DNA of 64,000 bases from Flavisphingopyxis soli (GTDB lineage: Bacteria > Pseudomonadota > Alphaproteobacteria > Sphingomonadales > Sphingomonadaceae), in contig NZ_VOPY01000003.1 in NCBI RefSeq assembly GCF_007995095.1, positions 186,001 through 250,000 on the forward strand. Reading direction: 5' to 3'. Within the stretch, counting starts at the first letter, position 1, and every line of letters starts with the position of its first letter. Below the pieces are notes generated by a model. The model had not been told where the DNA came from. It did not search any database and worked only from the letters and a program-made list of their open reading frames with translations. A program made the position numbers and the translations under genes. Positions 43,950 to 56,770 of this stretch are shown piece after piece.

Positions 43950-45613
43950 ATGCTGACCGCGCTTTCCATTCGTGACCTTGTGATTATCGAGGCGCTGGAC
44001 CTCGAATTTTCGGGTGGTTTGGGCGTGCTCACCGGCGAAACCGGCGCGGGCAAGTCGATCCTGCTCGACGCTCTCGGCCTCGCGCTCGGCGCGCGCGCCG
44101 ATAGCGGCCTCGTCCGCCACGGCTGCGCCCGCGCCCGCGTCACCGCCACCTTCGCCCCGCTCCCCGCCGACCACCCCGCGCGCAGCGCGCTCGACGATGC
44201 CGGGGTTGAGATCGACGCAGGCGAACCGCTGATCGTCCGCCGCCAGGTCGATGCCAGTGGCGGCAGCAAGGCGTTCGTCAACGATCAGCCGGTCTCTGCC
44301 GGGTTGCTGCGCGAGATCGGCACCGACCTCGTCGAAATCCACGGCCAGCACGACGACCGCGGCCTGCTCGACCGTAGCGGCCACCGCGCGTTGCTCGACA
44401 GCTTCGGCGGTCTCGCGACCCGATCGGTTGCCGACGCGCATGCCGCGATGGCCACTGCACAGGCCGCGCTATCGGCCGCACGTGCCGCGCTCGAAGCCGA
44501 CGCTGCCGACCGCGAGTGGCTTGACCATGCGATCGAGGAAATCGAGGCGTTCGCGCCCGAGGACGGCGAGGAAGAACGGCTCGCGGGGTTGCGCAGCGAC
44601 ATGCAGAAGGGGGAGCGGCTCGCCGACGAACTCGCCGAACTCGACCGGTTGCTCGGCGGCAGCGAGGGCGGCCCTGCGCAATTGCGCGGCGCGGCGCGGC
44701 GGCTCGACCGGATCGCGGAGGATCACCCGCTGCTCGCCGAGGCTCTGGCGGCGATCGACCGCGCGGTGATCGAGGCGAGCGAGGGCGAGGAAGCGCTGGC
44801 GCGCGCGAAGGAGGCGATGCGCTTCGATCCCGCCGAACTCGAAAACGCCGAGACGCGCCTGTTCGACCTGCGCGCGCTCGCCCGCAAACACCGCGTCGAG
44901 GCGTCGGGCCTCGCCGACCTGCTCGCGACGCTGACCGCACGGCGCGATGCGCTCGACCAGGGCGCGATCAGCCTCAAGGGGCTTGAAGATGCCGCCATGG
45001 GCGCTGTGGCGGCATATCGCGCCGTTGCCGGGGCGCTGAGTGATGCGCGTACCGAGGCGGCGACGCGGCTCGACGCGCGCGTGGCAAGCGAACTTGCGCC
45101 GCTCAAGCTCGACGCCGCCAAATTCCGTACCGCGATCGACCGACTGCCCGAAGAGGCCTGGGGCCCGGCGGGAATCGACCGGATCGCGTTCGAGATATCG
45201 ACCAACCCGGGCGCGCCTTTCGCGCCGCTGATCAAGATCGCCAGCGGCGGCGAACTGTCGCGCTTCATCCTCGCGCTCAAGGTCGCGCTCGCCGAAGAGG
45301 GCGGGGCCGACACGATCATCTTCGACGAGATCGACCGCGGCGTCGGCGGCGCGGTGGCAAGTGCGATCGGCGACCGGCTCGCACGGCTCGCCCAGGGCAA
45401 GCAACTGCTCGCGGTCACGCATAGCCCACAGGTCGCGGCGCGCGGCGCGCACCACCTGCTGATCGCCAAGAGCCACGACGGCACCGTCACCCGCACCGGC
45501 GTCACCCCGCTCGACGCCAAGGCCCGCCGCGAAGAAATCGCGCGCATGCTCTCGGGTGCGAGTGTGACCGACGAGGCGCGGGCGCAGGCAGAACGGTTGC
45601 TGGAGGTAGTGTG

Positions 45614-45614
<1 letters not shown>
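43950..45614 (+). CDS. recN: DNA repair protein RecN
   Basis: A 554-residue SMC-like ATPase for double-strand-break repair. Walker A is GVLTGETGAGKSILLDAL near residue 35; two long Ala/Arg/Glu-rich coiled coils (about 155-370) flank a small hinge; the signature SGGELSRFILALK and Walker B TIIFDEIDRGVGG lie near the C-terminus, then the His switch in AVTHSPQVAA. It overlaps the next frame at its stop. Confidence 0.96.
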
Positions 45615-48147
<2,533 letters not shown>

Positions 48148-48159
48148 GCGTATCGCGCT

Positions 48160-48822
48160 TCAATCGTCGGTCGGCACCCAGCGCATGACCCCGTCGGCGA
48201 ACGGCGTCCACAGTCCCGTACGGATCCCCGCCTTGCGCAAACCGCGCGCAGTCCATTCGTTGCAGCTATTGGACAGCGTATAGCCGCTGGTGCCTTCGTA
48301 AAAGCTATCGGCAGGGCCATAGCCGCGCCCGCGCAGTGGCTGGGCGTGCCCTTGCTTGTCGAACACGAAGCTCGCCCGGACATGATCGGCGATGATGCGA
48401 TATTGCGCCGGGCTGACGATGATCCGCCGCCGCGTCGCGGTCGGCTTGGGATCATATTCGTGATCGACATGGACCAGGCCATCGCCGCCGCCGAACACCG
48501 CCGCCAGCGCGACACCGGGTGTCAGGTCGCGCCAGCGCGGTACGTTGAGATAGACGTCGCGATTGCCCCAGCCGAACAGCAGGTGCGTGCCGTAATAGCG
48601 CGGATCGGCAAGATCGTCGGGCCGCACCAACTCGCTCCAGTCGACCCCGGCGGCGCGCATCGGCAGGACGAGGCCGGTATGGATGCCATTGCTCTCGACG
48701 TAGATCGCAATGCCGTGATCGGGTTCGACCCAGTCGCGATTGACGGGGATCAGCGCACCCGCCGCAGCGATCAGAAACGCTGCGCCAACCGCTGCCGCCA
48801 GCCAGCCCAGAACGCCGCGCAT
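48160..48822 (-). CDS. DUF2459 family protein, membrane-anchored
   Basis: A 220-residue protein from MRGVLGWLAAAVGAAFLIAA, one N-terminal membrane helix or signal anchor. The rest is periplasmic, with IAIYVESNGIHTGLVLPM, HLLFGWGNRDVYLNVP and SNSCNEWTARGLRKAGI. The ordered His, Trp and Cys-Asn-Glu pattern suggests an NlpC/P60-like hydrolase fold, though no activity is established to my knowledge. It is the last gene of a minus-strand cluster, 20 bp after prmA. Confidence 0.85.
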   Translation of the reverse strand: MRGVLGWLAAAVGAAFLIAAAGALIPVNRDWVEPDHGIAIYVESNGIHTGLVLPMRAAGVDWSELVRPDDLADPRYYGTHLLFGWGNRDVYLNVPRWRDLTPGVALAAVFGGGDGLVHVDHEYDPKPTATRRRIIVSPAQYRIIADHVRASFVFDKQGHAQPLRGRGYGPADSFYEGTSGYTLSNSCNEWTARGLRKAGIRTGLWTPFADGVMRWVPTDD

Positions 48823-48842
48823 GATCGCGAGGCGTCGGGCCT

Positions 48843-49814
48843 TCACCACGTACCGAAATCGCCCGGCGGCTGTGTCGTGCCGCCGCTGCCGCGGCTCGGT
48901 CGCCGCCAGCCGAGCCGCTGGCGCATCGTCAGCATCAGCGTCGGCCAGGCGCCGTTGTCGATCTGGCGGTCGAGCCGATAGCCGTGACGACGATAGGTTG
49001 CGGCGACGCGGCGCGCCTGGTGGTCGAGCAACCCGGCGAGGATCAGCGTCCCACCCGGCGCGCTGACCGCGGCGAAGGCGGGGGCAAGCTCGATCAGCGG
49101 CCCCGCGAGGATGTTGGCGATGAGGAGGTCGTATGGCGCGCGCGCGGCGATCTCGGGATGGTCGGTGCCGCTCGCGACGACGAGCGTCAGCGCGCCGGTG
49201 CCATGCCCCACTGCCACGCCGTTGAACGCGGCGTTCTCTCGCGTGACGTCGATGCTGACCGGATCGATATCGCTCGCCAGCGCATAGGCGCGCGGCCACA
49301 GCGACAGCGCGGCAAAGGCGAGCAGCCCGGTGCCGGTGCCAATATCGGCGATCGCGTCATAGCGCCGACCCGAGCGCTTGAGCCGGTCGAGCGCGGCGAG
49401 GCAGCCGGCGGTGGTTTCGTGCGTGCCGGTGCCGAAGGCGAGCCCGGCGTCGATGCGGAAGGCGGTTGCATCGTCGGGGATGCGATCGGCGTTGGTGCCG
49501 GTGTGGACGAAGAAGCGTCCGGCGCGAACCGGTTCGATGCCTTGCTGGCTGACCGTCACCCAGTCCTCGTCGGCGATCCGCTCGACCTGCGCGTGGGCAG
49601 CGTTTGCACTGGGAATCAGCGCGACCAGGCTGGCAATCGTCGCTGCATCGGGCGCGCTTTCGAAATAGGCATCGACCCGCCACGCGTCGCGCGCCTCATC
49701 GATTTCGCTTGTCACCAGCACCGGCAGCGGATCGAGTTCGACGAATGCGCTTAGATCCTCGTCGAGCCGCTCTGCCTCGTGCCGCGTGCAGGGCAGGGTC
49801 ATTTTCCAGCTCAT
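48843..49814 (-). CDS. prmA: Ribosomal protein L11 methyltransferase
   Basis: A 323-residue PrmA. The start at 49814 (MSWKMTLPCTRHEAERL) overlaps the upstream metallo-beta-lactamase stop as ATGA. It has the N-terminal L11-binding domain, then FGTGTHETTAGCLAALDRL, the SAM loop IADIGTGTGLLAFAA and the active-site LLIANILAGPLIELAP (NILA variant of the NPPY-like motif). It methylates L11. Confidence 0.93.
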   Translation of the reverse strand: MSWKMTLPCTRHEAERLDEDLSAFVELDPLPVLVTSEIDEARDAWRVDAYFESAPDAATIASLVALIPSANAAHAQVERIADEDWVTVSQQGIEPVRAGRFFVHTGTNADRIPDDATAFRIDAGLAFGTGTHETTAGCLAALDRLKRSGRRYDAIADIGTGTGLLAFAALSLWPRAYALASDIDPVSIDVTRENAAFNGVAVGHGTGALTLVVASGTDHPEIAARAPYDLLIANILAGPLIELAPAFAAVSAPGGTLILAGLLDHQARRVAATYRRHGYRLDRQIDNGAWPTLMLTMRQRLGWRRPSRGSGGTTQPPGDFGTW

Positions 49815-50716
49815 CGACGGTCCGCTGCTTCTGTCGCCAGTCGCCTGTCGAGGTTTTGGCGCGCCTTTTGAGCGTAGTTGCGACATGCGGAGCGATCGAT
49901 CAGCGGCGCCTTGCCCGCCAGACGCGCGTAAAGATTGCTGGCACCCGGGTGCGGTGTGATCAGCAAGTCGCAATCGAGCGCGGCGATTTTGTCGAGGCTG
50001 GCACGGAATGGTGCGACGTAATCGGGATGGTCGAGAAAGCGATATGCATCGCTCGATACGGCGCTGATGCTATCGGCGTAGACGATCATCAGGCAAACCG
50101 CGTCGGCGCATGATCGCCAGGACCAGCTGGTGCTACCCGGCGAATGGCCCGGCGTCGCGTGTGCCGTCAGGACCAGCGACCCAAGACGGACCTGCTCTCC
50201 ATCGCCGATAACGCGTTCGACGCGAAGCGCTGTAAAGGGGGGATGGAGGCCAGCTTGCGGGTCTTGGGGCGCGACGACGCCGCTCTCCAGCACGCGCTTG
50301 GCCGGTGCGCGCGCGACGACTTCGGCGCCGGTCAGGCGCTGCAGATCGGCCAGCCCGCCGACATGGTCCAGATGCTCATGGCTCGCCGCGATGAAGCGCA
50401 CATCGCCCAAAGCGAACCCCAGGCGCTCGATATTGGCGGCGATTGCGGGAGCGGCTTCGGCGGTGGCGCCGTCGATGAGGACATGGCCGTCGGGGGACGT
50501 GATGAGCAATACGACGATTCCGCACGTGCCGACATCATAGACGTTGCCGTAGATCCGGACTGGCGGCGCCGGATCGCTCCATCCGTCCTTCCCCTCGCAT
50601 TGCTCTTGAAGCGCAGAAAAGGGGGCAGGTGTGGCGAACGAGACGGGCTCGGGAAGGCCGGCGATGCATCCGGCCAGGGCCAGCGCCGCGAGCATCGTGA
50701 ATGGTTTAGCGGACAT
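49811..50716 (-). CDS. Subclass B3 metallo-beta-lactamase
   Basis: A 301-residue protein with lipobox or signal region ALAGC (Cys17). The B3 pattern is complete: NVYDVGTCGIVVLLITSPDG then LIDG, zinc ligands His113-x-His115-x-Asp117-His118 (ASHEHLDHVGG), His191 (TPGHSPGSTSW) and His256 (TPHPGASN). No Gln at the first His, so both zinc sites are intact. It should hydrolyse beta-lactams, probably including carbapenems, in the periplasm. The ATG at 50716 overlaps the SDR stop; a GTG at 50725 is less likely. It has the codon use of the core genome, so it is an intrinsic gene. Confidence 0.9.
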   Translation of the reverse strand: MSAKPFTMLAALALAGCIAGLPEPVSFATPAPFSALQEQCEGKDGWSDPAPPVRIYGNVYDVGTCGIVVLLITSPDGHVLIDGATAEAAPAIAANIERLGFALGDVRFIAASHEHLDHVGGLADLQRLTGAEVVARAPAKRVLESGVVAPQDPQAGLHPPFTALRVERVIGDGEQVRLGSLVLTAHATPGHSPGSTSWSWRSCADAVCLMIVYADSISAVSSDAYRFLDHPDYVAPFRASLDKIAALDCDLLITPHPGASNLYARLAGKAPLIDRSACRNYAQKARQNLDRRLATEAADRR

Positions 50717-51401
50717 AGCTCGCACCGTTGGCGTCGATCACCGCGCCGGTCATCGATGGCGGCGCCTCGAGCGCGCAAAAGCCTACGATCCGCGCGATTT
50801 CCTCAGGGCTCGCGACGCGTCCGAGCGGGATATCGGCGAGCAGCTTGTCGCCGCCGCGGCTGGCGAGATAATCTTCGGCCATGCCGGTCATCGTGAAGCC
50901 GGGGCTGACCGCGAAGGCCAATATGCCTTCGCCGGCATAGCCGCGAGCGATCGTCTTGGTCATCGCGACCATGCCGCCCTTCGACGCGGCGTAATGCCAG
51001 TGCGCCGGGCTGTCGCCGCGGTGCGCGGCGCGGCTGGCGACGTTGACGACCCGCCCGCCCGATTGCCGCTGCTGCCAGTGGAGCACCGCGTGGCGGCACA
51101 GTTGCGCCGAGGCGGTGAGGTTGATTGCCATCGTCCGCTGCCATCCGGCGAGCCAGTCGGCATCGTCGCCATCGAGCGGCTCGGCTTCGAACACGCCGGC
51201 ATTGTTGACCAATATGTCGATCCGGCCGTCGAGTTGGTCGAGCGCAGCCTGCCACAGGCGGTCGGCGCCGTCGGGCTGCGAAAGGTCGGCATCGGCGCTG
51301 CCGCTACCCCAGTGGCGGACGTCGTTCGATGCGGAAAACAGGTCGGCGATCGCGCGGCCAATGCCGCGGGTCGCCCCGGTGGTCAGGATGTTGATCGTCA
51401 T
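50706..51401 (-). CDS. Short-chain dehydrogenase/reductase
   Basis: A 231-residue classical SDR: TGATRGIGRAIADLF (cofactor loop), DILVNNAGV, catalytic Ser in NVASRAAH and Tyr-x3-Lys in YAASKGG, then VSPGFTMTGM. The absence of a basic residue at the TGxxxGIG loop end leaves NAD or NADP preference open. It is first in a row of four tightly overlapping minus-strand genes with the beta-lactamase, prmA and DUF2459; substrate unknown. Confidence 0.9.
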   Translation of the reverse strand: MTINILTTGATRGIGRAIADLFSASNDVRHWGSGSADADLSQPDGADRLWQAALDQLDGRIDILVNNAGVFEAEPLDGDDADWLAGWQRTMAINLTASAQLCRHAVLHWQQRQSGGRVVNVASRAAHRGDSPAHWHYAASKGGMVAMTKTIARGYAGEGILAFAVSPGFTMTGMAEDYLASRGGDKLLADIPLGRVASPEEIARIVGFCALEAPPSMTGAVIDANGASYVR

Positions 51402-51473
51402 GCGTCGCCTCTAGCGCACGCTGCGCGCGCCGGAAACGGTCGATTTGATGTCCGTGCCGCGGGACGGTGGCGA

Positions 51474-52805
51474 TCAGGCGACGGCCTGGATGAACTCGAT
51501 CGATTTCTCGCGCAGCTGTCCAAGGCTCGAATCGACGTCGAGGAAGCCCTTTTCGAGCTGGTCGATCTCACTCGCGACATCGCCGGTATCCTGCCGGATC
51601 GACGCGATCGTCGACGACATCGAATCGGCTGCCAGCGCGGTTTCGTCGACCGCTGCGGTGATCATCGTCACGGTTTGCGCCTGCAACTCCATCGCCGCAC
51701 GGATGCGCGCCGCCGATTGCTGGACTTCGGCGACGGTTTCGCGGACCGATCCATTGGCTGACACCGCACCGCGCGTGGCGGACTGGATCGCGCCGATCTT
51801 GGCCGCGATATCATCGGTGGCGAGCGCGGTCTGGTTGGCGAGGCTCTTGACCTCTTGTGCGACGACGGCAAAGCCGCGCCCCGCATCGCCTGCGCGGGCC
51901 GCCTCGATCGTCGCGTTCAATGCGAGCAGGTTGGTCTGTCCGGCGATGTCCCGAATCAGGCCGAGGATCGATTCGATCGACTGGGCATGTTGCGACAGCG
52001 CTTCGGACATTTCGGATGCCTCGCCCGCCTGGTTGGCGGCGAGTTCGGCGACCTCGGTAGCCTTGTCGACCTCGCCGCGCGCGTCCTCGATCGCACGGAT
52101 CAGGCCCGCCGCGGTCGATGCCGCCTCACGCATTGCGAGCGCCGACTGTTCGGCCGCTGCGGCGACTTCTGATGTCTTGCCCAGCATGCCCCGGGTCGAC
52201 TGCGATGCGGCAGCCGCCTGGCTGCGCAGCGAGCCGCCCTCATCGCTGAGGCGCGAAACAGTGCTCGAAATGTCGGTTTCGAATTGCGCGCGGCGTTCGC
52301 GATTGGTCAGCTCGGTCCGTTCGGCGAGCGCGCGTTCGTAGCAATAGGTGATCATGTTCGATTCGACGTTGCTGAGCGCGATCAGCGTATCGATCATCCT
52401 GGTGAGGCGTTCGGGCTCGTCGCCCAGCGTCTCGATGAGAATCTGCGAAAGCTCGCGCGTGCGGATCGAGCTGGCCGCGATCACCGCAAGGATCATCTCG
52501 CCCGAGCCAAGGTTGCCGCGCGCATTTTCCAGCATCCCGGCAAACCATTCGGGCGATTCAAGGTGGGTGTAACGCTGCCGCATGACCTCTGCAGATTTGG
52601 CGATCAACTCGTCGTTGACGACGAGGCCGTCTCCGCGCTTCTGGAGATATTCCTTGTCGAGAACCTGCCAATAGATCGTGTTGGCCCGGTCGATCTGGTC
52701 CTGGATGACCTCCCACAGCTCGCGACAATTGTCCGCCAGCGTCCCGCGGCTGTCGTTGATTCGCAGCACTTCGGCATATTTGTCGATTACAAAAGGTTCG
52801 TTCAT
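51474..52805 (-). CDS. Soluble methyl-accepting chemotaxis-type protein (paralog 1)
   Basis: A 443-residue protein without membrane helices, starting [16 protein letters not shown]. The first 190 residues are all helical and may be a protoglobin-type sensor domain. The signalling domain from about 205 has the hairpin tip [20 protein letters not shown] then [15 protein letters not shown], and bracketing methylation helices. It would interact with CheW/CheA from the cytoplasm. It is a tandem copy of the gene just upstream (about 31 bp between them); their signalling halves are almost identical in sequence, the sensor halves are not. Confidence 0.88.
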   Translation of the reverse strand: MNEPFVIDKYAEVLRINDSRGTLADNCRELWEVIQDQIDRANTIYWQVLDKEYLQKRGDGLVVNDELIAKSAEVMRQRYTHLESPEWFAGMLENARGNLGSGEMILAVIAASSIRTRELSQILIETLGDEPERLTRMIDTLIALSNVESNMITYCYERALAERTELTNRERRAQFETDISSTVSRLSDEGGSLRSQAAAASQSTRGMLGKTSEVAAAAEQSALAMREAASTAAGLIRAIEDARGEVDKATEVAELAANQAGEASEMSEALSQHAQSIESILGLIRDIAGQTNLLALNATIEAARAGDAGRGFAVVAQEVKSLANQTALATDDIAAKIGAIQSATRGAVSANGSVRETVAEVQQSAARIRAAMELQAQTVTMITAAVDETALAADSMSSTIASIRQDTGDVASEIDQLEKGFLDVDSSLGQLREKSIEFIQAVA

Positions 52806-52836
52806 CGTCGTGTTCCACCGTGTTCGCGTCGCGTCA

Positions 52837-54210
52837 TCATGCGACCTCACTGGTAAAGCGGGCGTTAGAGCCGCGCAGCGCAGTGAATTGTTTTTCGACT
52901 TCGTCGTAATGATGATTGAGTTCGTCGATCTCGCTGGTGACCAGATCGGTATCGCTGCTGATCGAAGCGATCGTCGCGGCCATCGAATCGGCTGCGAGCG
53001 CGGTCTCGTCGACCGCCGATGTGATCATCGTAACGGTCTGCGCCTGCCGCTCCATCGCGTCGCGGATGCGATTGGCCGACCCCTGGACGGCAACGATCGT
53101 ATCACGAATCGAACCGTTGGTTTCGACTGTTTCCAGCGTTGCCGCCTGGATTGCAGCGATCTTGTTGGCGATGTCGTCGGTCGCCCGCGCAGTCTGGTTG
53201 GCGAGGCTCTTGACCTCTTGCGCGACCACGGCGAAGCCGCGGCCCGCGTCGCCCGCTCGCGCCGCCTCGATCGTCGCGTTCAGCGCGAGCAAATTGGTTT
53301 GGCCGGCAATGTCGCGAATCAGGCCGAGGATCGATTCGATCGATTCGGCGTGCTGCGACAGGTTTTCCGACGTTGCGACCGCAGCTGTCGCCTGGCTCGC
53401 TGCCTGTTCGGCAATGTCGGCGGCTCCGTCGACTTCGTTGCGGGTTTCGTCGATCGTCCGGATCAGGCCGGCCGCGGTCGATGCCGCTTCGCGCATCGCC
53501 AGCGCCGACTGTTCGGCGGCGGCAGCGACTTCGGACGATTTGCCCATCATGCCGCGCGCCGATTCGGCGGCCGAAGCAGCGATTGTGCGCAAAGGTGCGC
53601 CGGCGCGAGCCATCGCCTTGACCGTCGTTTCGAAGCGGCGCTGATAGGCGGCGGCGGCATCCCGGCGGATGCGTTTGTCGCGATGTTCGAGCGTCGCGGC
53701 ATAGAGTGTCGAAGTGACGTCACCGGCAAGCATCGAAACGCGGCAGATCGTTTCGGCGAGATCGACGAACAGGTCGCGATCATCGTCGCGATGTTCGCGG
53801 GCGAGGGCCAGCATCGCGCTGGTCAGCTTCGCAATTGGATCGAGCGCCTCGTGTGAACTGCAGCCATGGGCGAAGCCAAAGCTGGTGACCGCATACATGC
53901 TTTCGACCCAGCGATAGTCGTCGATGTTGGACAGCAACTGTTCGAGACACACCATCGCGATCTTGTGTATACTCGCGGAATCGCCATAGGCGCTGAGATC
54001 GGCGCCTTCGAGGTGGGCGAGCCAGGCATCGCGATAAATTGTCGCGACTCGGTCGGCATGCGGCTCGACAAATATCCACAGCTTCTTGGCGTTGGCGACG
54101 AGCATGTCGCGGTGGTCGAACGCGGCGATCCGCCGGTCGAGATCGATGAGCGAACGAAGATCAATCGGAGATTCTGCGGCCGCCGCCGGTGTTTGCGATA
54201 GTGCCGACAC
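52837..54210 (-). CDS. Soluble methyl-accepting chemotaxis-type protein (paralog 2)
   Basis: A 457-residue protein, again with no membrane segment. The N-terminal 195 residues are helical ([40 protein letters not shown]) with several His, suggesting a globin-coupled-sensor-like domain that may bind heme. The signalling domain matches paralog 1 around [20 protein letters not shown]. It is the upstream member of the pair; a CtrA-like box lies 54 bp before its start. Confidence 0.88.
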   Translation of the reverse strand: MSALSQTPAAAAESPIDLRSLIDLDRRIAAFDHRDMLVANAKKLWIFVEPHADRVATIYRDAWLAHLEGADLSAYGDSASIHKIAMVCLEQLLSNIDDYRWVESMYAVTSFGFAHGCSSHEALDPIAKLTSAMLALAREHRDDDRDLFVDLAETICRVSMLAGDVTSTLYAATLEHRDKRIRRDAAAAYQRRFETTVKAMARAGAPLRTIAASAAESARGMMGKSSEVAAAAEQSALAMREAASTAAGLIRTIDETRNEVDGAADIAEQAASQATAAVATSENLSQHAESIESILGLIRDIAGQTNLLALNATIEAARAGDAGRGFAVVAQEVKSLANQTARATDDIANKIAAIQAATLETVETNGSIRDTIVAVQGSANRIRDAMERQAQTVTMITSAVDETALAADSMAATIASISSDTDLVTSEIDELNHHYDEVEKQFTALRGSNARFTSEVA

Positions 54211-54263
54211 GCCTAAAACCCTTTTCTGACTACGCTCATGCCGCCGTGCTAGAAGGAAACTGG

Positions 54264-54278
54264 TTAAAAGCGCGTTAG
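54264..54278 (+). promoter_or_regulatory. CtrA-like box upstream of the chemoreceptor pair
   Basis: TTAA-AAGCGCG-TTAG, seven of eight bases of the alphaproteobacterial CtrA consensus TTAA-N7-TTAA. CtrA governs motility and chemotaxis genes in this class. The 8-bp match is short, so chance is possible. Confidence 0.4.
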
Positions 54279-54455
54279 TTTTTGGAAGGATTTTTGTACC
54301 GTATTCCGGTCCGCCGCAGCGGCGCGATAGCCCCTTGCCCTTCGCGTGACGTTGGTTCAGGGGCGTCGCCTACGTCAGGATCGAACACGACTGACGACGA
54401 GGTGCCGCCGACGGCATGTGCTGCGCGCGGATATTTTCGAGGCTCACAGGAGAAT

Positions 54456-55574
54456 ATGATGCTGGTCGGCAGCCCCAAGGAAATCAAGAATCATGAATAT
54501 CGCGTCGGCCTGACGCCCGAAAGCGCCTGCGAACTCGTCGCTCACGGCCATCAGGTGATCATCGAAAGCGGCGCGGGCGAAGGCATCAGCGCAAGCGACG
54601 ACGATTATCGCGCGCAGGGCGCCGAGATCGTCGATACCGCTGCCGAGGTGTTCGAACGCGCCGACATGATCGTCAAGGTCAAGGAGCCGCAGGCCGGCGA
54701 GCGCGCGATGCTGCGCGAGGGGCAGATCCTCTATACCTATCTCCACCTCGCGCCCGATGCCGAACAGACGCGCGACCTGATCAAGTCGAAGGCGGTCTGC
54801 ATCGCCTATGAAACCGTTACCGATGCCCATGGCGGCCTGCCGTTGCTCAAGCCGATGAGCCAGGTTGCCGGGCGGATGAGCATCCAGGCCGGCGCCTCGG
54901 CGCTGGAAAAAGCCCATGGCGGTCGCGGCGTCCTGCTTGGCGGCGTTCCCGGCGTCATGCCCGGCAAGGTCGTTATCATCGGCGGCGGCGTCGTCGGTTT
55001 CAATGCGGCACAGATGGCGGTCGGGCTCGGCGGTCACGTCACGATCATGGACCGCAATCCCGAAGTGCTCGAACGCGTCGGCACCCATTTCGAGAACCGC
55101 GCATCGACCCGCTTTTCGAGCAAGGCCAATCTCGCCGAGGCGATCGCCGAGGCCGATCTCGTCATCGGCGCGGTGCTGATCCCCGGCGCCGCCGCGCCCA
55201 AGCTCATCACGCGCGACATGCTCAAGACGATGTCGCCGGGCGCGGTGCTGGTCGACGTCGCGATCGACCAGGGCGGCTGTTTCGAGACCAGCCACGCGAC
55301 GACGCACGCCGATCCGACCTATGTCGTCGATGGCATCGTCCATTATGCCGTCGCCAACATGCCCGGTGCGGTCGCGCGCACGAGCACCTACGCGCTCAAC
55401 AACGTCACGCTGCCGCATGCGTTGCGGATCGCGCGGCTCGGCTGGAAAGAGGCGTTGCGCCGGGACCCGCACCTTGCTGCGGGTTTGAACGTATGGGACG
55501 GGCACATCACCTGCGCGCCGGTTGCCGAAGCGCTCGATCTGCCGCATGTTCCTGTCGAGCAGGCGCTCGCCTGA
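54456..55574 (+). CDS. ald: Alanine dehydrogenase
   Basis: A 372-residue enzyme that interconverts alanine with pyruvate and ammonia using NAD. It starts [20 protein letters not shown] after AGGAG; the earlier frame is unconserved. [21 protein letters not shown], the YTYLHLAPD strand, [20 protein letters not shown] (Rossmann) and [14 protein letters not shown] are characteristic. It stands alone. Confidence 0.96.
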   Translation: MMLVGSPKEIKNHEYRVGLTPESACELVAHGHQVIIESGAGEGISASDDDYRAQGAEIVDTAAEVFERADMIVKVKEPQAGERAMLREGQILYTYLHLAPDAEQTRDLIKSKAVCIAYETVTDAHGGLPLLKPMSQVAGRMSIQAGASALEKAHGGRGVLLGGVPGVMPGKVVIIGGGVVGFNAAQMAVGLGGHVTIMDRNPEVLERVGTHFENRASTRFSSKANLAEAIAEADLVIGAVLIPGAAAPKLITRDMLKTMSPGAVLVDVAIDQGGCFETSHATTHADPTYVVDGIVHYAVANMPGAVARTSTYALNNVTLPHALRIARLGWKEALRRDPHLAAGLNVWDGHITCAPVAEALDLPHVPVEQALA

Positions 55575-55604
55575 ACGAACGTCTCAACCGCCGAGGAAGT
55601 CAAT

Positions 55605-55847
55605 TTGGCCGATAAAACACCGCGCGTCCCCGACCCCGTGTCCGAACTCGAAAAGGACGCCGGGCGTCGCGAGAAGAACGGGGGCGAAGAGAATGAAGTG
55701 CTTCGGGCGAGCCGCCTCGCCGCGTCGTTGCGCGATGCCGCGGCCGATAAGGTCGGCGGAATGGGCTGGAAGACCGCCGCCGGCCTCGGCGTCGGCTCGG
55801 CGGCGATCATTGCCGCACTGCTTTACGCCAAAAGCGGGCGAAAATAG
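55605..55847 (+). CDS. Small protein with one C-terminal membrane helix, unknown
   Basis: An 80-residue protein starting at a TTG (MADKTPRVPDPVSELEKDAG). A charged, Glu/Arg-rich first half (about 1-55) precedes one hydrophobic helix (TAAGLGVGSAAIIAALLYA) and a basic end (KSGRK). The charge layout suggests the N-terminus in the cytoplasm or on the inner face. No function is known; the codon use fits the neighbours. Confidence 0.6.
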   Translation: MADKTPRVPDPVSELEKDAGRREKNGGEENEVLRASRLAASLRDAAADKVGGMGWKTAAGLGVGSAAIIAALLYAKSGRK

Positions 55848-55937
55848 CGCGCGGGCGCATTTGCATGGCACGCGCTTTGCGCTAAACGACCGCTGGACCT
55901 GCCGCCCGGCGGCCCCGACATCCTGACTGGACACTTT

Positions 55938-56333
55938 ATGGCGCACCATCCCGACCGACCGCTTTCACCGCATCTGAGCGTTTACAAATGGGGACCGCAC
56001 ATGGCGGTCTCGATTTTCCATCGCGCAACGGGCGATGGCCTGGCGATCGTCGGCACGCTGGCGCTGTTGTGGTGGCTCGGTGCAATGGCGAGTGGTGCCG
56101 ATGCCTATGGGGCGTTTATCGCCTGCGCCGGCGGGATCGTCGGCAAGGTGATCCTGGTTGGCCTCAGCTGGGCGTTCTTCCAGCATCTCTTTTCGGGTCT
56201 GCGCCACCTCGTCCTCGACACCGGTGCAGGGTACGAACTCAAGACCAACAAGATGTTCTCGATCCTCGTCTTCGTCGCCGCGATCGTCGCGACCGCGGCG
56301 CTGTGGGGCTTTATCTTCATGGAGACGATCTGA
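55938..56333 (+). CDS. sdhC: Succinate dehydrogenase, cytochrome b556 subunit
   Basis: A 131-residue membrane anchor with three helices. RPLSPHLSVYKW and SIFHRATGDGLAI mark the quinone end; HLFSGLRHLVLDTG carries the heme b histidine. It binds ubiquinone with SdhD. It overlaps the sdhD ATG by one base. Confidence 0.95.
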   Translation: MAHHPDRPLSPHLSVYKWGPHMAVSIFHRATGDGLAIVGTLALLWWLGAMASGADAYGAFIACAGGIVGKVILVGLSWAFFQHLFSGLRHLVLDTGAGYELKTNKMFSILVFVAAIVATAALWGFIFMETI

Positions 56334-56770
56334 TGAGCGAGCGTACCGGCATTGCGAAAGTCGCCTCGGGCGGAACCGAACTGGGTCGCGTTCGCGGCCT
56401 CGGCTCGGCGCGCGAAGGCACCGGCCATTTCATCCACCAGCGGCTGACCGCGGTCGGCAACCTCGCGCTCTTCCTGTGGCTGATCGTCAGCCTCGTGCGC
56501 CTGCCGCTCGCCGATTTCGCGACGATGCGCGAATGGCTTGGTTCGCCGCTTGCCGCGGTGCCGATGATCCTGCTGATCATCAGCGTCTTCTGGCACATCC
56601 GTCTCGGCCTGCAGACGCTGATCGAGGATTACGTCCATAGCGATGCACCGCGCATTCTCGCGCTCGTCATCGTCAATTTCTATTGTGTGGCCGGGGCCGC
56701 GTTTGGCATCTTCTCGGTCGCCAAGATCGCCTTTACCGCCACCGCCGCCGTGACTGGAGTTCCCGCCTGA
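56333..56770 (+). CDS. sdhD: Succinate dehydrogenase, hydrophobic membrane anchor subunit
   Basis: A 145-residue protein with three membrane helices, starting [28 protein letters not shown] and [18 protein letters not shown] carry the SdhD signature, with a heme or quinone His. It is coupled to sdhC and sdhA by TGATG-type overlaps at both ends. Confidence 0.95.
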   Translation: MSERTGIAKVASGGTELGRVRGLGSAREGTGHFIHQRLTAVGNLALFLWLIVSLVRLPLADFATMREWLGSPLAAVPMILLIISVFWHIRLGLQTLIEDYVHSDAPRILALVIVNFYCVAGAAFGIFSVAKIAFTATAAVTGVPA

